DNA of 64,000 nucleotides from JACNJF01 sp050288105 (GTDB taxonomy: Bacteria > Pseudomonadota > Gammaproteobacteria > GCA-001735895), in the NCBI GenBank assembly GCA_050288105.1, contig JBNKDE010000008.1:124001-188000 (forward strand). Reading direction: 5' to 3'. Positions 51,470 to 60,522 of this stretch are shown here, piece by piece. The notes beneath the pieces are model-generated. The model was given only the letters and a program-made list of their open reading frames with translations, did not search any database and was not told where the DNA came from. Position 1 is the first letter of the stretch. Every line of letters starts with the position of its first letter. Made by a program: the position numbers and the translations under genes.

Positions 51470-52276
51470 ATGAGCGATCTATTTCAGGAAAATCAGTCTA
51501 ATCAATCCGAAATGCCGTTTGCACTGGTGCAGGGTGAACCATTGACGTTGATACCGCAGGATCTGTATATCCCGCCGGATGCATTACAGGTTTTTCTGGA
51601 AGCCTTTGAAGGGCCACTTGATTTACTGCTGTACCTGATCAAACGTCAGAACATCGATATTTTAAATATTCCGATTGCCGATATCACTCGTCAGTATATG
51701 GAATATATAGAGTTGATGGAGCACCTGGAGCTGGAACTGGCTGCAGAGTATCTGGTGATGGCCTCCATGCTGGCTGAGATTAAGTCGCGAATGCTGTTGC
51801 CGCGCCCAACCAGTGAGGATGATGAAAACGATCCGCGTGCGGAGCTAATCAGGCGCCTGCAGGAATACGAGCAGTTTAAGAAAGCGGCAGAAGATCTTGA
51901 TGCATTACCGCGCGAAGAAAGAGACATTTTTATGCCGCGAGCAGAAATGCCTGCGATTAGCAGTGAGATCCCCTTGCCGGATGTCTCAATCAAGGATTTG
52001 CTGGCGGCATTTCGTGATGTGGTTAACCGGGCCGAGCAGTTTGCAAGCCATCATATTGAACGTGAGCCGCTATCCGTTCGCGAAAGAATGACCATAGTAT
52101 TAAGCCGATTAAAGTCTAGCGGTTATACCGAATTCAAGGATTTTTTTAATGTAGAAGAAGGCCGCATGGGTGTGGTGGTCAGCTTCCTGGCTATCCTGGA
52201 GCTGGTCAAGGAATCGATGATTGATCTGGTGCAAAATGAGCCCTATGCGCCGATCTATGTTAGGCCGCGCGCTTAG
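51470..52276 (+). CDS. scpA: Segregation and condensation protein A
   Basis: ScpA is the kleisin that bridges the Smc heads. The 268 residues contain the N-terminal FEGPLDLLLYLIKRQNIDIL, helical LVMASMLAEIKSRMLLP and a C-terminal winged-helix part (FFNVEEGRMGVVVSFLAILEL). It precedes scpB by 31 bases. Its Smc partner is at 25190-28699 in this window. Confidence 0.97.
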   Translation: MSDLFQENQSNQSEMPFALVQGEPLTLIPQDLYIPPDALQVFLEAFEGPLDLLLYLIKRQNIDILNIPIADITRQYMEYIELMEHLELELAAEYLVMASMLAEIKSRMLLPRPTSEDDENDPRAELIRRLQEYEQFKKAAEDLDALPREERDIFMPRAEMPAISSEIPLPDVSIKDLLAAFRDVVNRAEQFASHHIEREPLSVRERMTIVLSRLKSSGYTEFKDFFNVEEGRMGVVVSFLAILELVKESMIDLVQNEPYAPIYVRPRA

Positions 52277-52307
52277 TATTTACCCTTGTATAGATAAATT
52301 TAAGTAC

Positions 52308-53018
52308 ATGACTCCTGAAAAACTAAAACCGATTATTGAAGCTGTTTTAAGTGCATCTGATCACCCCTTAAGTATTGATCAGATTTTCAACCTGTTTCAT
52401 GGGGATATTGACCAACCCGGTAAAGATGAAATTCGTCAGGTGCTGCATGAGCTGGTAGACGACTATCAGAATCGCGGATTACAGATCAAGCAGGTTGCCA
52501 GTGGGTTTCGTTTCCAGGCCAGTCCAGACTATGCCAACTGGATTTCTCGGCTCTGGGAGCAGAAGCCACCTCGCTATTCGCGGGCACTGCTGGAAACCCT
52601 GGCGCTGATCGCGTATCGGCAGCCAATCACGCGCGGAGAGATAGAGGCTATTCGAGGTGTCAGTGTCAGTTCTAATATCATCAAGACGCTGCAGGAAAGA
52701 GAGTGGGTAAAAACGCTTGGGCACAAAGACGTGCCAGGGAAACCTAGTCTATATGGCACGACCAGCACGTTTCTGGATTATTTCAATCTGAAGTCATTGA
52801 ATGAACTGCCAACACTGTCCGAATTAAAGGATCTGGACAGTTTTCACCCTGAACTGGCATTTAATGAAGACAATATACAGCAGGAAGCAGAAGACACGGA
52901 TAGCGACGAAACGGATATCGATGAAGCTACTGCGGATGACGTGTTCGAATCAGATATTGATTTATCACAGGATGATGCTGACGAACTGGATGAGGACGAA
53001 ACCCCTACATTGCAATGA
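52308..53018 (+). CDS. scpB: Segregation and condensation protein B
   Basis: ScpB dimerises and binds ScpA in the SMC complex. The 236-residue product has two winged-helix domains (about 5-165; YSRALLETLALIAYRQPITR, RGVSVSSNIIKTLQERE, GKPSLYGTT) and a long acidic tail (about 185-236) rich in Asp and Glu. ATG 52308 fits the family start; an upstream in-frame ATG would overlap scpA. The end overlaps the next gene by four bases (ATGA). Confidence 0.95.
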   Translation: MTPEKLKPIIEAVLSASDHPLSIDQIFNLFHGDIDQPGKDEIRQVLHELVDDYQNRGLQIKQVASGFRFQASPDYANWISRLWEQKPPRYSRALLETLALIAYRQPITRGEIEAIRGVSVSSNIIKTLQEREWVKTLGHKDVPGKPSLYGTTSTFLDYFNLKSLNELPTLSELKDLDSFHPELAFNEDNIQQEAEDTDSDETDIDEATADDVFESDIDLSQDDADELDEDETPTLQ

Positions 53019-53998
53019 TAGCCATTACGCCTCTTTATAGAATTCTGCTTTTTCTGTCCTTTGCGGGATTGCTGTCGTGTACCGATCACGGAAAGGAAAT
53101 TAAGCGCTGGGTTCACGAGGATACAGGTTCCTATGGTGCTGCGATTAGCGATGATTATCATTACCTGTTGACCGGCTCTATCGGGGGCTACGGTCGTGTA
53201 TGGGACGTAGAGCAGGGAAAGGTTTTATACAGTGTTCAACATGAAGAGAGTGACGAAGGCGGCATCATAGGCGCTGACTTTTCAGCAGATGGCAGATACC
53301 TGGTCACCATCGAACAGCAATCTATCGCACGTTGGCGCGTAGCTGACGGACATCTGGTTGGCTTCTGGTCCTGGCCTGATCTACGCGATGTTGCGATATC
53401 TTCTACTGGACGTTATGCGTTGATTGGTATGAAGGCGAAGCAAGCGATCTATTTTGATATGCAGGAAGGAAAAATGGTGTACGTATTTCCGCACCATGAA
53501 AAAATCAACTCAGTCGCTTTGTCCAGAGATGGCCGATTTGCCCTGACTGGCTCAGATGACTGGCATGCAAGCCTGTGGAGTCTGGAGAATGGTGAGTTTA
53601 TCTGGGCAAAAAATATGCAATACAAAATAGCCCAGGTTGAGTTGTCGGATGATGGGGCACTTGCTTTCGCCAATGCTTCGGGTGGACAGGCGAGAATTTA
53701 TTCTACCAACCGTGAAGGAGCTTTGGTGAGCGAGCTGGATATTAAATCTCGTGGCCTGACGGTCGTATCAGCGGATTTTTCTGACGATGGATCTATCCTG
53801 GCGACTGGTCGGGCTTCTAAGGGCATAGATATCTGGAATGTGAGTACCGGAAAAATCATCAAAACCTGGCAGCCAGAAGTGAAACATCTGGTGCAACCTG
53901 ACTCGGCTACAATTCTGGATTTAAAAATCAGCCCCGACAAGTCTCAACTGTTATCAGAGTCCTCCACCGGTATTGGTCAACTCTGGTCTCTACAATAA
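53015..53998 (+). CDS. WD40-repeat lipoprotein
   Basis: The 327-residue protein has a signal peptide with lipobox LLSC (Cys22) and about seven WD40-type repeats, for example SLSRDGRFALTGSDDWHASL-like blades (here VALSRDGRFALTGSDDWHAS) and TGRASKGIDIWNVSTG. It should be a periplasmic beta-propeller bound to a membrane, acting as a binding platform. It starts on the ATGA overlap with scpB and precedes rluB by 23 bases. Function unknown. Confidence 0.82.
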   Translation: MIAITPLYRILLFLSFAGLLSCTDHGKEIKRWVHEDTGSYGAAISDDYHYLLTGSIGGYGRVWDVEQGKVLYSVQHEESDEGGIIGADFSADGRYLVTIEQQSIARWRVADGHLVGFWSWPDLRDVAISSTGRYALIGMKAKQAIYFDMQEGKMVYVFPHHEKINSVALSRDGRFALTGSDDWHASLWSLENGEFIWAKNMQYKIAQVELSDDGALAFANASGGQARIYSTNREGALVSELDIKSRGLTVVSADFSDDGSILATGRASKGIDIWNVSTGKIIKTWQPEVKHLVQPDSATILDLKISPDKSQLLSESSTGIGQLWSLQ

Positions 53999-54021
53999 TT
54001 TTCGCTTTCCTAAGGTAAGCC

Positions 54022-54807
54022 ATGCAACGCATACAAAAATTGCTCGCCCATAATGGGATAGGTTCTCGCCGTGAAATCGATCGTTTTTTACAGGAAGGAC
54101 GTATCAAGGTTAATGGCAAGCTGGCAACGCCTGGGGATCAGGTCAGTGGTAATGAAAAAATCACCCTGGATGATAAACCGGTACGCCTGTCCAGGCATGA
54201 GATCAAACCAAAAATTTTAATGTACCATAAACCGGTTGGTCTGGTGTGTACTCGCTCCGACCCGGAAGGTCGGCAGGATGTCTATTCTCAGCTTCCTCGT
54301 TTGCAGCAGGGCCGCTGGATCGGTATTGGCAGGCTGGATATCAATACCTCCGGGCTACTGCTATTTACTAATCATGGTGAGTTGGCCAATCGCATGATGC
54401 ACCCCTCGTTTGAACTAGAACGGGAATATGCATCGCGTGTGCGGGGAGAGGTTACACCGGAGATCATCCAGCAACTGACTACAGGGATTGAGCTGGAGGA
54501 TGGAACGGCGAAATTCGATTCGGTTACCGATGGAGGAGGTCAGGGCACAAACCACTGGTATCACGTGGTCATTCGCGAGGGACGTAATCGCGAGGTGCGC
54601 CGGCTGTGGGAGGCTGTGGGCGTCGAAGTGAGTCGTCTGGTGCGAGTGCGCTACCATCAATTTACCCTGCCCAAATGGTTGAAGCCAGGTAAGAGTCGAT
54701 TTCTGGAAGATACCACGGTCAAGAAGTTATTTGATTCTCTGCAGCTGGATTATCAGCATAAGGTTCAGCTTGCGGATACTAAACGTCGGCATGGACGAAA
54801 AAAATAA
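54022..54807 (+). CDS. rluB: 23S rRNA pseudouridine(2605) synthase RluB
   Basis: RluB makes pseudouridine 2605 in 23S rRNA. The 261 residues have an N-terminal S4 domain (MQRIQKLLAHNGIGSRREID) and the catalytic Asp in GIGRLDINTSGLLLFTNHG. The VVIREGRNREVRRLWEAVG segment is also typical, as is a basic tail. The scpA-scpB-rluB order is common in gammaproteobacteria. Its end overlaps the glycosylase gene by 17 bases. Confidence 0.95.
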   Translation: MQRIQKLLAHNGIGSRREIDRFLQEGRIKVNGKLATPGDQVSGNEKITLDDKPVRLSRHEIKPKILMYHKPVGLVCTRSDPEGRQDVYSQLPRLQQGRWIGIGRLDINTSGLLLFTNHGELANRMMHPSFELEREYASRVRGEVTPEIIQQLTTGIELEDGTAKFDSVTDGGGQGTNHWYHVVIREGRNREVRRLWEAVGVEVSRLVRVRYHQFTLPKWLKPGKSRFLEDTTVKKLFDSLQLDYQHKVQLADTKRRHGRKK

Positions 54808-55453
54808 TCCGTTTTATCAAGTCTACTTCAGATTACGAGAACATTACGGGCATCAACAGTGGTGGCCAGCCGAAGATGAATTCGAGGTGATGATTGGCGC
54901 GATTCTGACCCAGAATACCAACTGGAGCAATGTGGAAAAAGCCATCCATAATTTAAAGCAGCATGATTGCTGCAACGCTGAAAGCCTGGCGGCTATCAAG
55001 GTTGATACACTGGCTCAAATGATTCGAAGTTCGGGATATTTCAATCAAAAGGCTCAACGTCTAAAGCATTTTACAGACTGGTACCTTGCTGAGGGCGGAT
55101 ATAGTTGCCTCGTTCATCTAAGGCCTGATGAATTGAGACGACAATTGCTGAAGCTGAAGGGTATCGGTGATGAAACAGCAGACGATATCTGTTTATATGC
55201 CTTTCATCACCCATGCTTTGTTATTGATAATTATACGCGACGTATTTTCTCGCGCCTTGGGTTAATTAATTCGAGTCAGAAATATCGAGATTTACAGACT
55301 GTATTTCACGCTCATCTGACTACTGACACGAAGCTATTTCAACAGTATCATGCATTGATTGTTGAACATGCAAAACAACATTGTCAGAAGAAACCAAAAT
55401 GTAATGCCTGTCCGCTAATGGAAATCTGTCAACATGAGCAAGATGAAAACTGA
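54791..55453 (+). CDS. HhH-GPD DNA glycosylase, MagIII/COG2231-like
   Basis: The 220-residue protein is related to endonuclease III. It has FEVMIGAILTQNTNWSNVEK, a helix-hairpin-helix in LLKLKGIGDETADDIC, the likely catalytic Asp in CFVIDNYTRRIF and four Cys at the C-terminus (C-x5-C-x2-C-x5-C in HCQKKPKCNACPLMEIC) for a [4Fe-4S] cluster. The WWPAEDEFEV start and cluster spacing suggest the COG2231/MagIII branch, which removes 3-methyladenine, rather than Nth. ATG 54791 is used; its start overlaps rluB and its end overlaps the next gene by 20 bases. Confidence 0.83.
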   Translation: MDEKNNPFYQVYFRLREHYGHQQWWPAEDEFEVMIGAILTQNTNWSNVEKAIHNLKQHDCCNAESLAAIKVDTLAQMIRSSGYFNQKAQRLKHFTDWYLAEGGYSCLVHLRPDELRRQLLKLKGIGDETADDICLYAFHHPCFVIDNYTRRIFSRLGLINSSQKYRDLQTVFHAHLTTDTKLFQQYHALIVEHAKQHCQKKPKCNACPLMEICQHEQDEN

Positions 55454-55934
55454 TAAATCAGGAACTCGGACAGCTGCTAAAGCTAAAAGCTCACCCACCG
55501 CTGTTGCTCAGTTATTTGGAAAAATATTACCGCAGAATTATCGTTCCAGAGCCGCACTGATTAACCAGTATCAACATTTTTTTAATGCGCTGGAGTCAGA
55601 TGCTGTATTCCAGATGGTAAAGGTTATCAATGTGGAAGAAAATGTGTTGACCCTGTCGTTACCCTCAGCTGCGCTGATGAATTACCTGCGTCTACATAGT
55701 CAGCAGATAAGCAGTCAGATTGAAGAACAGTTTGGACAGCTTATGCAGTTAAAATTAACGACCAGTCCTGCTGGTGCGCAAAATGAACAGGCGCATGTTC
55801 GGTTAAAACCCGCCGCTCATTTTTCTGAGCAGGTCAGCGAACAAATCAAACGTTCGGCGAAAGATGTAGATGATGAAGAACTCATGCAATCTCTGGTCAA
55901 TCTCGCTGATGCGATCAGTCGTAAAGATACCTGA
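55434..55934 (+). CDS. DciA/DUF721-like protein
   Basis: The 166-residue protein follows the outline of DciA/DUF721: a basic N-terminus, a KH-like core (FFNALESDAVFQMVKVIN, LTLSLPSAALMNYLRLHSQQ) and a variable tail. DciA loads the replicative helicase DnaB in bacteria that lack DnaC. It overlaps the glycosylase gene by 20 bases. The match is modest, so another DUF721-like function is possible. Confidence 0.6.
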   Translation: MSKMKTDKSGTRTAAKAKSSPTAVAQLFGKILPQNYRSRAALINQYQHFFNALESDAVFQMVKVINVEENVLTLSLPSAALMNYLRLHSQQISSQIEEQFGQLMQLKLTTSPAGAQNEQAHVRLKPAAHFSEQVSEQIKRSAKDVDDEELMQSLVNLADAISRKDT

Positions 55935-55940
55935 ACCGAC

Positions 55941-57029
55941 TTAAGTTTCTTTATATAAATCCGAGATCCTGCGGTCATTGTAAATATCGGAGTAAAGGTT
56001 TTTCTGAATGATCTTGATTGCAGCCATAGCAGGTATTGCCAGTATTACACCGATAGTACCGAAAAGATTACCAAAAATAATCAAACCAAAAATCGCCAGT
56101 ACAGGGTGCAGGTTGACTGCGTTTGCTATGACCGATGGTATAACCACGACGTTATCTACAATCTGGGCAACGACAACGACGCCGATAGCCATATAAATTA
56201 AGCCTGGATCAAATGGCGTGACGGCTGAAGCTACCAGTGTGGCAAGGAACATTGAAATCAGTGGGCCAATATAGGGGATCAGGTTTAATAGACCCGTAAT
56301 AACACCTAATAGAACAGGTATATCCAGTCCGATAATCAGATAGCCTAAAGTTGCCACGCAGGCCATGATGGATGACTGAATAATCACACCACGAGTATAA
56401 GTGACTAACTGTCGGGTGACCCTGTGATAGATTAACCAGCCTAGCTCAAAACTGGAGTTAGGTAACCAGTTGAGCATCTTGTTGCGCACATTCTTGAAGT
56501 CCTTAAGGATGAAATAGGTTAACAGGGGAACCAGGATCATGCTCAGGGTGATGGCAAAAACCTGTTCCGATATGTTGACCAGTAAGGTGTTACCAAGTGA
56601 AGAAGATTGGGACAGAAAAGAGACAACAATATCTGATACATTGATTTCCACACCGAAAAAGGAAGCGATCTTTTCACTGTAAACTGTAATTAATGACTCC
56701 AGGTGGGTGAATATACCGGGAAGTTTGTCTTTCAAAAATGCGGCCTGTCCAATTAATTGGGGCAGAGCGAAACTAATCGCCAGTATACTGAAAAAAAGCA
56801 TGGCGATTAGCATGAAAATAATGGCAGCTGAATGATTGATGTTTCTGCGAACCAGGTAATTAGTAAATGGTTCGATAATGGCATATAAGGCAAAAGAAAT
56901 AATAATGGGGAGTAATACGGAGGCGAGTAAATAAAACGCCAGTAAAAAAAACGCACCCAGAATCGCCAGTAACTTGAACGTATCAAGATAGGCTGAACTG
57001 GCTTTATTGGTTCTCTGATGTAAGCTCAT
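55941..57029 (-). CDS. AI-2E family transporter (PerM/YdiK type)
   Basis: The 362-residue protein has about eight membrane spans and the AI-2E/UPF0118 pattern, including LILVPLLTYFILKDFKNVRN-like central and GLLNLIPYIGPLISM segments. Members export autoinducer-2 or act as Na+/H+ antiporters; the substrate here is unknown. It starts one base after the cyclic-nucleotide-binding gene. Confidence 0.9.
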   Translation of the reverse strand: MSLHQRTNKASSAYLDTFKLLAILGAFFLLAFYLLASVLLPIIISFALYAIIEPFTNYLVRRNINHSAAIIFMLIAMLFFSILAISFALPQLIGQAAFLKDKLPGIFTHLESLITVYSEKIASFFGVEINVSDIVVSFLSQSSSLGNTLLVNISEQVFAITLSMILVPLLTYFILKDFKNVRNKMLNWLPNSSFELGWLIYHRVTRQLVTYTRGVIIQSSIMACVATLGYLIIGLDIPVLLGVITGLLNLIPYIGPLISMFLATLVASAVTPFDPGLIYMAIGVVVVAQIVDNVVVIPSVIANAVNLHPVLAIFGLIIFGNLFGTIGVILAIPAMAAIKIIQKNLYSDIYNDRRISDLYKET

Positions 57030-57030
57030 T

Positions 57031-57522
57031 TCAATCTCTGGCTTCTTTAGCCAGTAGCAGATTGGCCTGATGCAGGCGTTGCGCCAGTGTGGATGCGAGG
57101 TTTTTCAGGAAAATAATGCCCAGTCGATGCTCGACCTCAATCCATTCTTCCAGATCCTGTTTCAGAAAAAATACCAGTCGACAGGGTTTGTTGCAGACCG
57201 CATCCGCTGTACGCTTGTCGTTTTCGGCAAGAGCGATCTCACCAAAAAAATCACCCTGTTCCAGAATGGATATCGGCGTTTTCTGTGCCATGATTCTAAC
57301 CTGGCCCTCAAGTACCAGTATGCTGCCAGCGCCCTGGTCTCCTTCGCGAAAAACCACCTCATCCTGCTGATAGTTGCGGATGTGCATATTTTCACTAAGT
57401 GCCGTGATATGACGCAGTGGAATATCCTTGAATAAAGGGCTGTTGCTCCACATTTCGGCAATGGTGTTGATATCATTGTCCTGATGTTTGAATAGATTGG
57501 ACCAGAAAAAATTATTCATCAA
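57031..57522 (-). CDS. Cyclic nucleotide-binding domain protein
   Basis: The 163-residue protein is a single cNMP-binding domain (about 28-145; EVVFREGDQGAGSILVLEGQ, GDFFGEIALAENDKRTADAV) with no DNA-binding helix-turn-helix. The phosphate-binding cassette GEIAL is intact, but the usual Arg is replaced around DKRTA, so ligand choice is uncertain. It probably regulates the AI-2E transporter encoded one base downstream, or another partner. Confidence 0.85.
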   Translation of the reverse strand: MMNNFFWSNLFKHQDNDINTIAEMWSNSPLFKDIPLRHITALSENMHIRNYQQDEVVFREGDQGAGSILVLEGQVRIMAQKTPISILEQGDFFGEIALAENDKRTADAVCNKPCRLVFFLKQDLEEWIEVEHRLGIIFLKNLASTLAQRLHQANLLLAKEARD

Positions 57523-57604
57523 TAGCTACCGACTAAAAATAGTGTTCAGCATAGCAAAGCGCAAATCTGATTAACAATAAAGAGTGGGCAGGATAAGAGA
57601 TTTT

Positions 57605-57638
57605 AACCCACGACACACTGAAGGTGAGTCGTGGGTTT
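57605..57638 (-). other. Hairpin downstream of tRNA-Asn
   Basis: A perfect 10-bp stem (AACCCACGAC at 57605-57614, GTCGTGGGTT at 57628-57637) lies just after the tRNA 3' end on the minus strand. No T run follows in that direction, so it may be a 3' processing or weak termination structure. Confidence 0.45.
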
Positions 57639-57643
57639 AGAGA

Positions 57644-57719
57644 TGGCTCCCCGGCCCGGGCTCGAACCAGGGACCCAATGATTAACAGTCATTTGCTCTA
57701 CCAACTGAGCTACCGGGGA
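57644..57719 (-). tRNA. tRNA-Asn (GTT)
   Basis: The minus strand folds as a 76-base tRNA. The acceptor stem is TCCCCGG (57719-57713) with CCGGGGA (57654-57648). The D arm has AGCTCAGTTGGTAGAGC, the anticodon loop is CTGTTAA with anticodon GTT, and the T arm has GGTTCGAGCC. CCA is encoded at the 3' end (57646-57644). Confidence 0.97.
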
Positions 57720-58239
57720 ATTGCGGAGCGTATGGTAATGGAAATTAAACCAATCAGCAATAGTGATTCCGATTTTTCCTGTAAAAATTTCAGGGATGCA
57801 ATATTACAGCGATCAGGGGTATGTCCTGGTGGCCAAATCTCCTGCTTTTAGTAGATGTCAGACTGATTTTCACGGCTGGGATCATTGCGCAATGCGTTAA
57901 GACACTGCTCCTGAAACCGGTTCCAGGTAGGGCTGGTTTCGATTCAACGATGGGCTTAACCCGCGGCAATTATATTCGCTCTAGTGTGTCGACATGACTA
58001 AGCCTCCTTTTATCGATCGCAGACAATGCACTGCAGAAGCCTTTGCTGGCTTGTATGGGTCAGGGTTAAAATAGTGATGTAATAGAAACGACTTTGTTAG
58101 ACATCAGTGCAGTGTGTTGACGTTCAATCGCCAGGGCTTAAAGCCTCAACCCAAATATTTTTCAGGTTGGTCACTTGCAATGCGCTGTATAACTGATGAT
58201 AAAGTGGCTCAAATTTCCAGCTAAAGCGACCGTAAAAGC
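57720..58239. other. Non-coding region upstream of uvrB
   Basis: These 520 bases hold the tRNA-Asn promoter on the minus strand and the uvrB leader. Only short, unsupported open frames are present. A weak uvrB promoter may be TTGCAA (58175-58180) with TGATAA (58197-58202), 16 bases apart. No clear LexA box was seen. Confidence 0.5.
57732..57760 (-). promoter_or_regulatory. Probable promoter of tRNA-Asn
   Basis: On the minus strand TTGCTG (57760-57755) and TACCAT (57737-57732) are 17 bases apart, and the -10 is about 12 bases upstream of the mature tRNA 5' end. Confidence 0.45.
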
Positions 58240-60246
58240 ATGTCCAAATCATTTCAGTTAGTAACCGACTATCAACCCGCTGGTGATCAACCTCAGGCAA
58301 TTGCAGAGCTGGTCGAAGGCGTGAGTGATGGTTTGATGCACCAGACACTACTCGGCGTTACCGGCTCAGGTAAGACATTTACCATGGCTAATGTGATTGC
58401 GAATCTACAGCGTCCGGCAATTATTATGGCGCACAACAAGACACTGGCGGCGCAACTCTACGGCGAAATGAAAGAGTTTTTCCCCAATAACTCCGTGCAA
58501 TATTTTGTCTCCTACTATGACTATTATCAGCCAGAGGCCTATGTACCGGCATCAGATACCTTCATAGAAAAGGATGCGTCAATTAATGATCATATCGAAC
58601 AAATGCGGCTATCGGCGACCAAATCCCTGTTTGAGCGCAAGGATACGGTCATCGTGGCTTCGGTATCAGCGATCTATGGCCTTGGAGATCCTGAATCCTA
58701 TCTAAAAATGCTATTACATGTGGTGCAGGGTGACCAGATAGACCAGCGTAGAATTTTGAGGAGGCTGGCCGAGTTGCAGTACACCCGTAACGATATTGAG
58801 CTAAAACGGGGTACCTATCGGGTCCGTGGTGATGTGATTGAAATACACCCCGCTGACAGTGAGAGAGAAGCGGTTCGCATCGAGCTGTTTGATGATGAAG
58901 TGGAACAGTTAAGCTTATTCGACCCGCTCACTGGTGAGATCCTGGATCGTGTAAAACGAATCACAGTCTACCCGAAAACCCATTATGTCACTCCGCGTGA
59001 AACGATTTTGGCAGCGCTTGAAGATATTAAGGTTGAGCTGCAACAACGCCTCGCACAGCTAAAGGAGTTGAATAAACTGGTCGAGGCGCAGCGACTGGAA
59101 CAACGAGTGAATTACGATATCGAGATGATGCTGGAGCTTGGCTATTGTAGTGGCATAGAAAATTACTCGCGCTATTTATCTGGAAGGCAGCCAGGCGAGC
59201 CACCTCCAACATTATTTGACTACCTGCCTGCTGATTGCCTGTTGTTTATCGATGAAAGCCATGTCAGCGTTCCGCAGATAGGCGGTATGTACAAAGGTGA
59301 TCGATCGCGCAAGGAAACCCTGGTGGAGTACGGGTTTCGTCTGCCATCTGCGCTGGATAACCGCCCACTGCGTTTTGAAGAGTTTGAGCGCATGTCGCCA
59401 CAGACCGTTTTTGTTTCAGCAACTCCAGGGAAATATGAAGATGAACATGCCGCTGCTGTTGTCGAGCAAGTCGTACGTCCTACGGGCCTGGTTGATCCCG
59501 TGATTGAGGTTAAACCTGCGACTTCACAGGTGGATGACCTGTTATCTGAAATTAACTTACGGGTAGAGCAGGCCGAACGCGTACTGGTAACCACGCTGAC
59601 CAAGCGTATGGCAGAAGATTTAACCGAATATCTGAGCGAGCATGGCGTAAAGGTGCGCTATCTGCATTCAGACATTGATACAGTTGAGCGTATGGAGATT
59701 ATTCGAGATCTGCGCCTGGGGGAATTTGATGTCCTGGTAGGTATCAACCTGCTAAGGGAAGGTCTGGATATGCCCGAGGTGTCGTTGGTCGCGATTCTGG
59801 ATGCTGATAAGGAGGGTTTTTTGCGTTCAGATCGCTCGCTTATACAAACTATCGGGCGCGCAGCCAGGAATCTCAGTGGTAAGGCTATCTTGTATGCGGA
59901 TCGGGTTACCGGGTCTATGCAGCGTGCAATTGACGAAACCCAAAGACGTCGGGATAAACAGCTGGCATACAATAAAAAGCACAACATCACTCCAGTTGGA
60001 ATTAGTAAGCAAATTACCGATGTTATGGATATGGGGCAGGGAAGCGCCGCACCCCGCAACAGGAAGGTGGCCGAAAAGCCTGCCGAGTATCATCACTCAA
60101 TGACCGCAATCGAATTGAAAAAGCGATTGACTCAGCTCGAGAAGCAGATGTACGAACATGCGGCAAACCTGGAATTTGAGCAGGCTGCACAGCTCAGAGA
60201 TGAAATGGAAGCGCTTAAAAATAAACATTTTATCGCCGAGGCCTGA
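58240..60246 (+). CDS. uvrB: Excinuclease ABC subunit B
   Basis: UvrB verifies DNA damage and recruits UvrC in nucleotide excision repair. The 668-residue protein has Walker A GVTGSGKTFT (about residue 42), the beta-hairpin SYYDYYQPEAYVP, the Walker B FIDESHVS, helicase motif VI in QTIGRAARN and a C-terminal UVR motif (about 625-660; QMYEHAANLEFEQAAQLRDE). Standard length. Confidence 0.98.
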   Translation: MSKSFQLVTDYQPAGDQPQAIAELVEGVSDGLMHQTLLGVTGSGKTFTMANVIANLQRPAIIMAHNKTLAAQLYGEMKEFFPNNSVQYFVSYYDYYQPEAYVPASDTFIEKDASINDHIEQMRLSATKSLFERKDTVIVASVSAIYGLGDPESYLKMLLHVVQGDQIDQRRILRRLAELQYTRNDIELKRGTYRVRGDVIEIHPADSEREAVRIELFDDEVEQLSLFDPLTGEILDRVKRITVYPKTHYVTPRETILAALEDIKVELQQRLAQLKELNKLVEAQRLEQRVNYDIEMMLELGYCSGIENYSRYLSGRQPGEPPPTLFDYLPADCLLFIDESHVSVPQIGGMYKGDRSRKETLVEYGFRLPSALDNRPLRFEEFERMSPQTVFVSATPGKYEDEHAAAVVEQVVRPTGLVDPVIEVKPATSQVDDLLSEINLRVEQAERVLVTTLTKRMAEDLTEYLSEHGVKVRYLHSDIDTVERMEIIRDLRLGEFDVLVGINLLREGLDMPEVSLVAILDADKEGFLRSDRSLIQTIGRAARNLSGKAILYADRVTGSMQRAIDETQRRRDKQLAYNKKHNITPVGISKQITDVMDMGQGSAAPRNRKVAEKPAEYHHSMTAIELKKRLTQLEKQMYEHAANLEFEQAAQLRDEMEALKNKHFIAEA

Positions 60247-60522
60247 ACCTGATACCAGGAAAGATATTGTGATAAAAAAGCTTGTTGCTTGCTCTGCGTC
60301 AGTTAAGCATTAAAAAATAACTAAAAATTCAAATTCATTCGTTAATTCTGCTGGTTATAAGCAGGGTAAATATAGATAAAATAAAATAAATGGATTAGTA
60401 TTCGCGCCGATAAGTTAAGAAATCTCTGCATATTTGATTATCCGGTGAGTAGTTGATAGAGATTTATGCAAAGGTTTCTTGAGAAAGCCAATAATCAAAA
60501 TCATCAATTTTAGGAGAACCTT

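Noticed and set aside
54791..55453. Endonuclease III (nth)
   Set aside because: The WWP N-terminal segment and C-x5-C-x2-C-x5-C spacing fit the COG2231/MagIII branch better than Nth.
57624..57851. A small plus-strand coding frame over the tRNA-Asn region
   Set aside because: It runs antisense to a well-folded tRNA gene and has no homology I recognise.
57720..58239. LexA box before uvrB
   Set aside because: CTGT occurs at 58184 but no ACAG lies at the right spacing, so no SOS operator is called.
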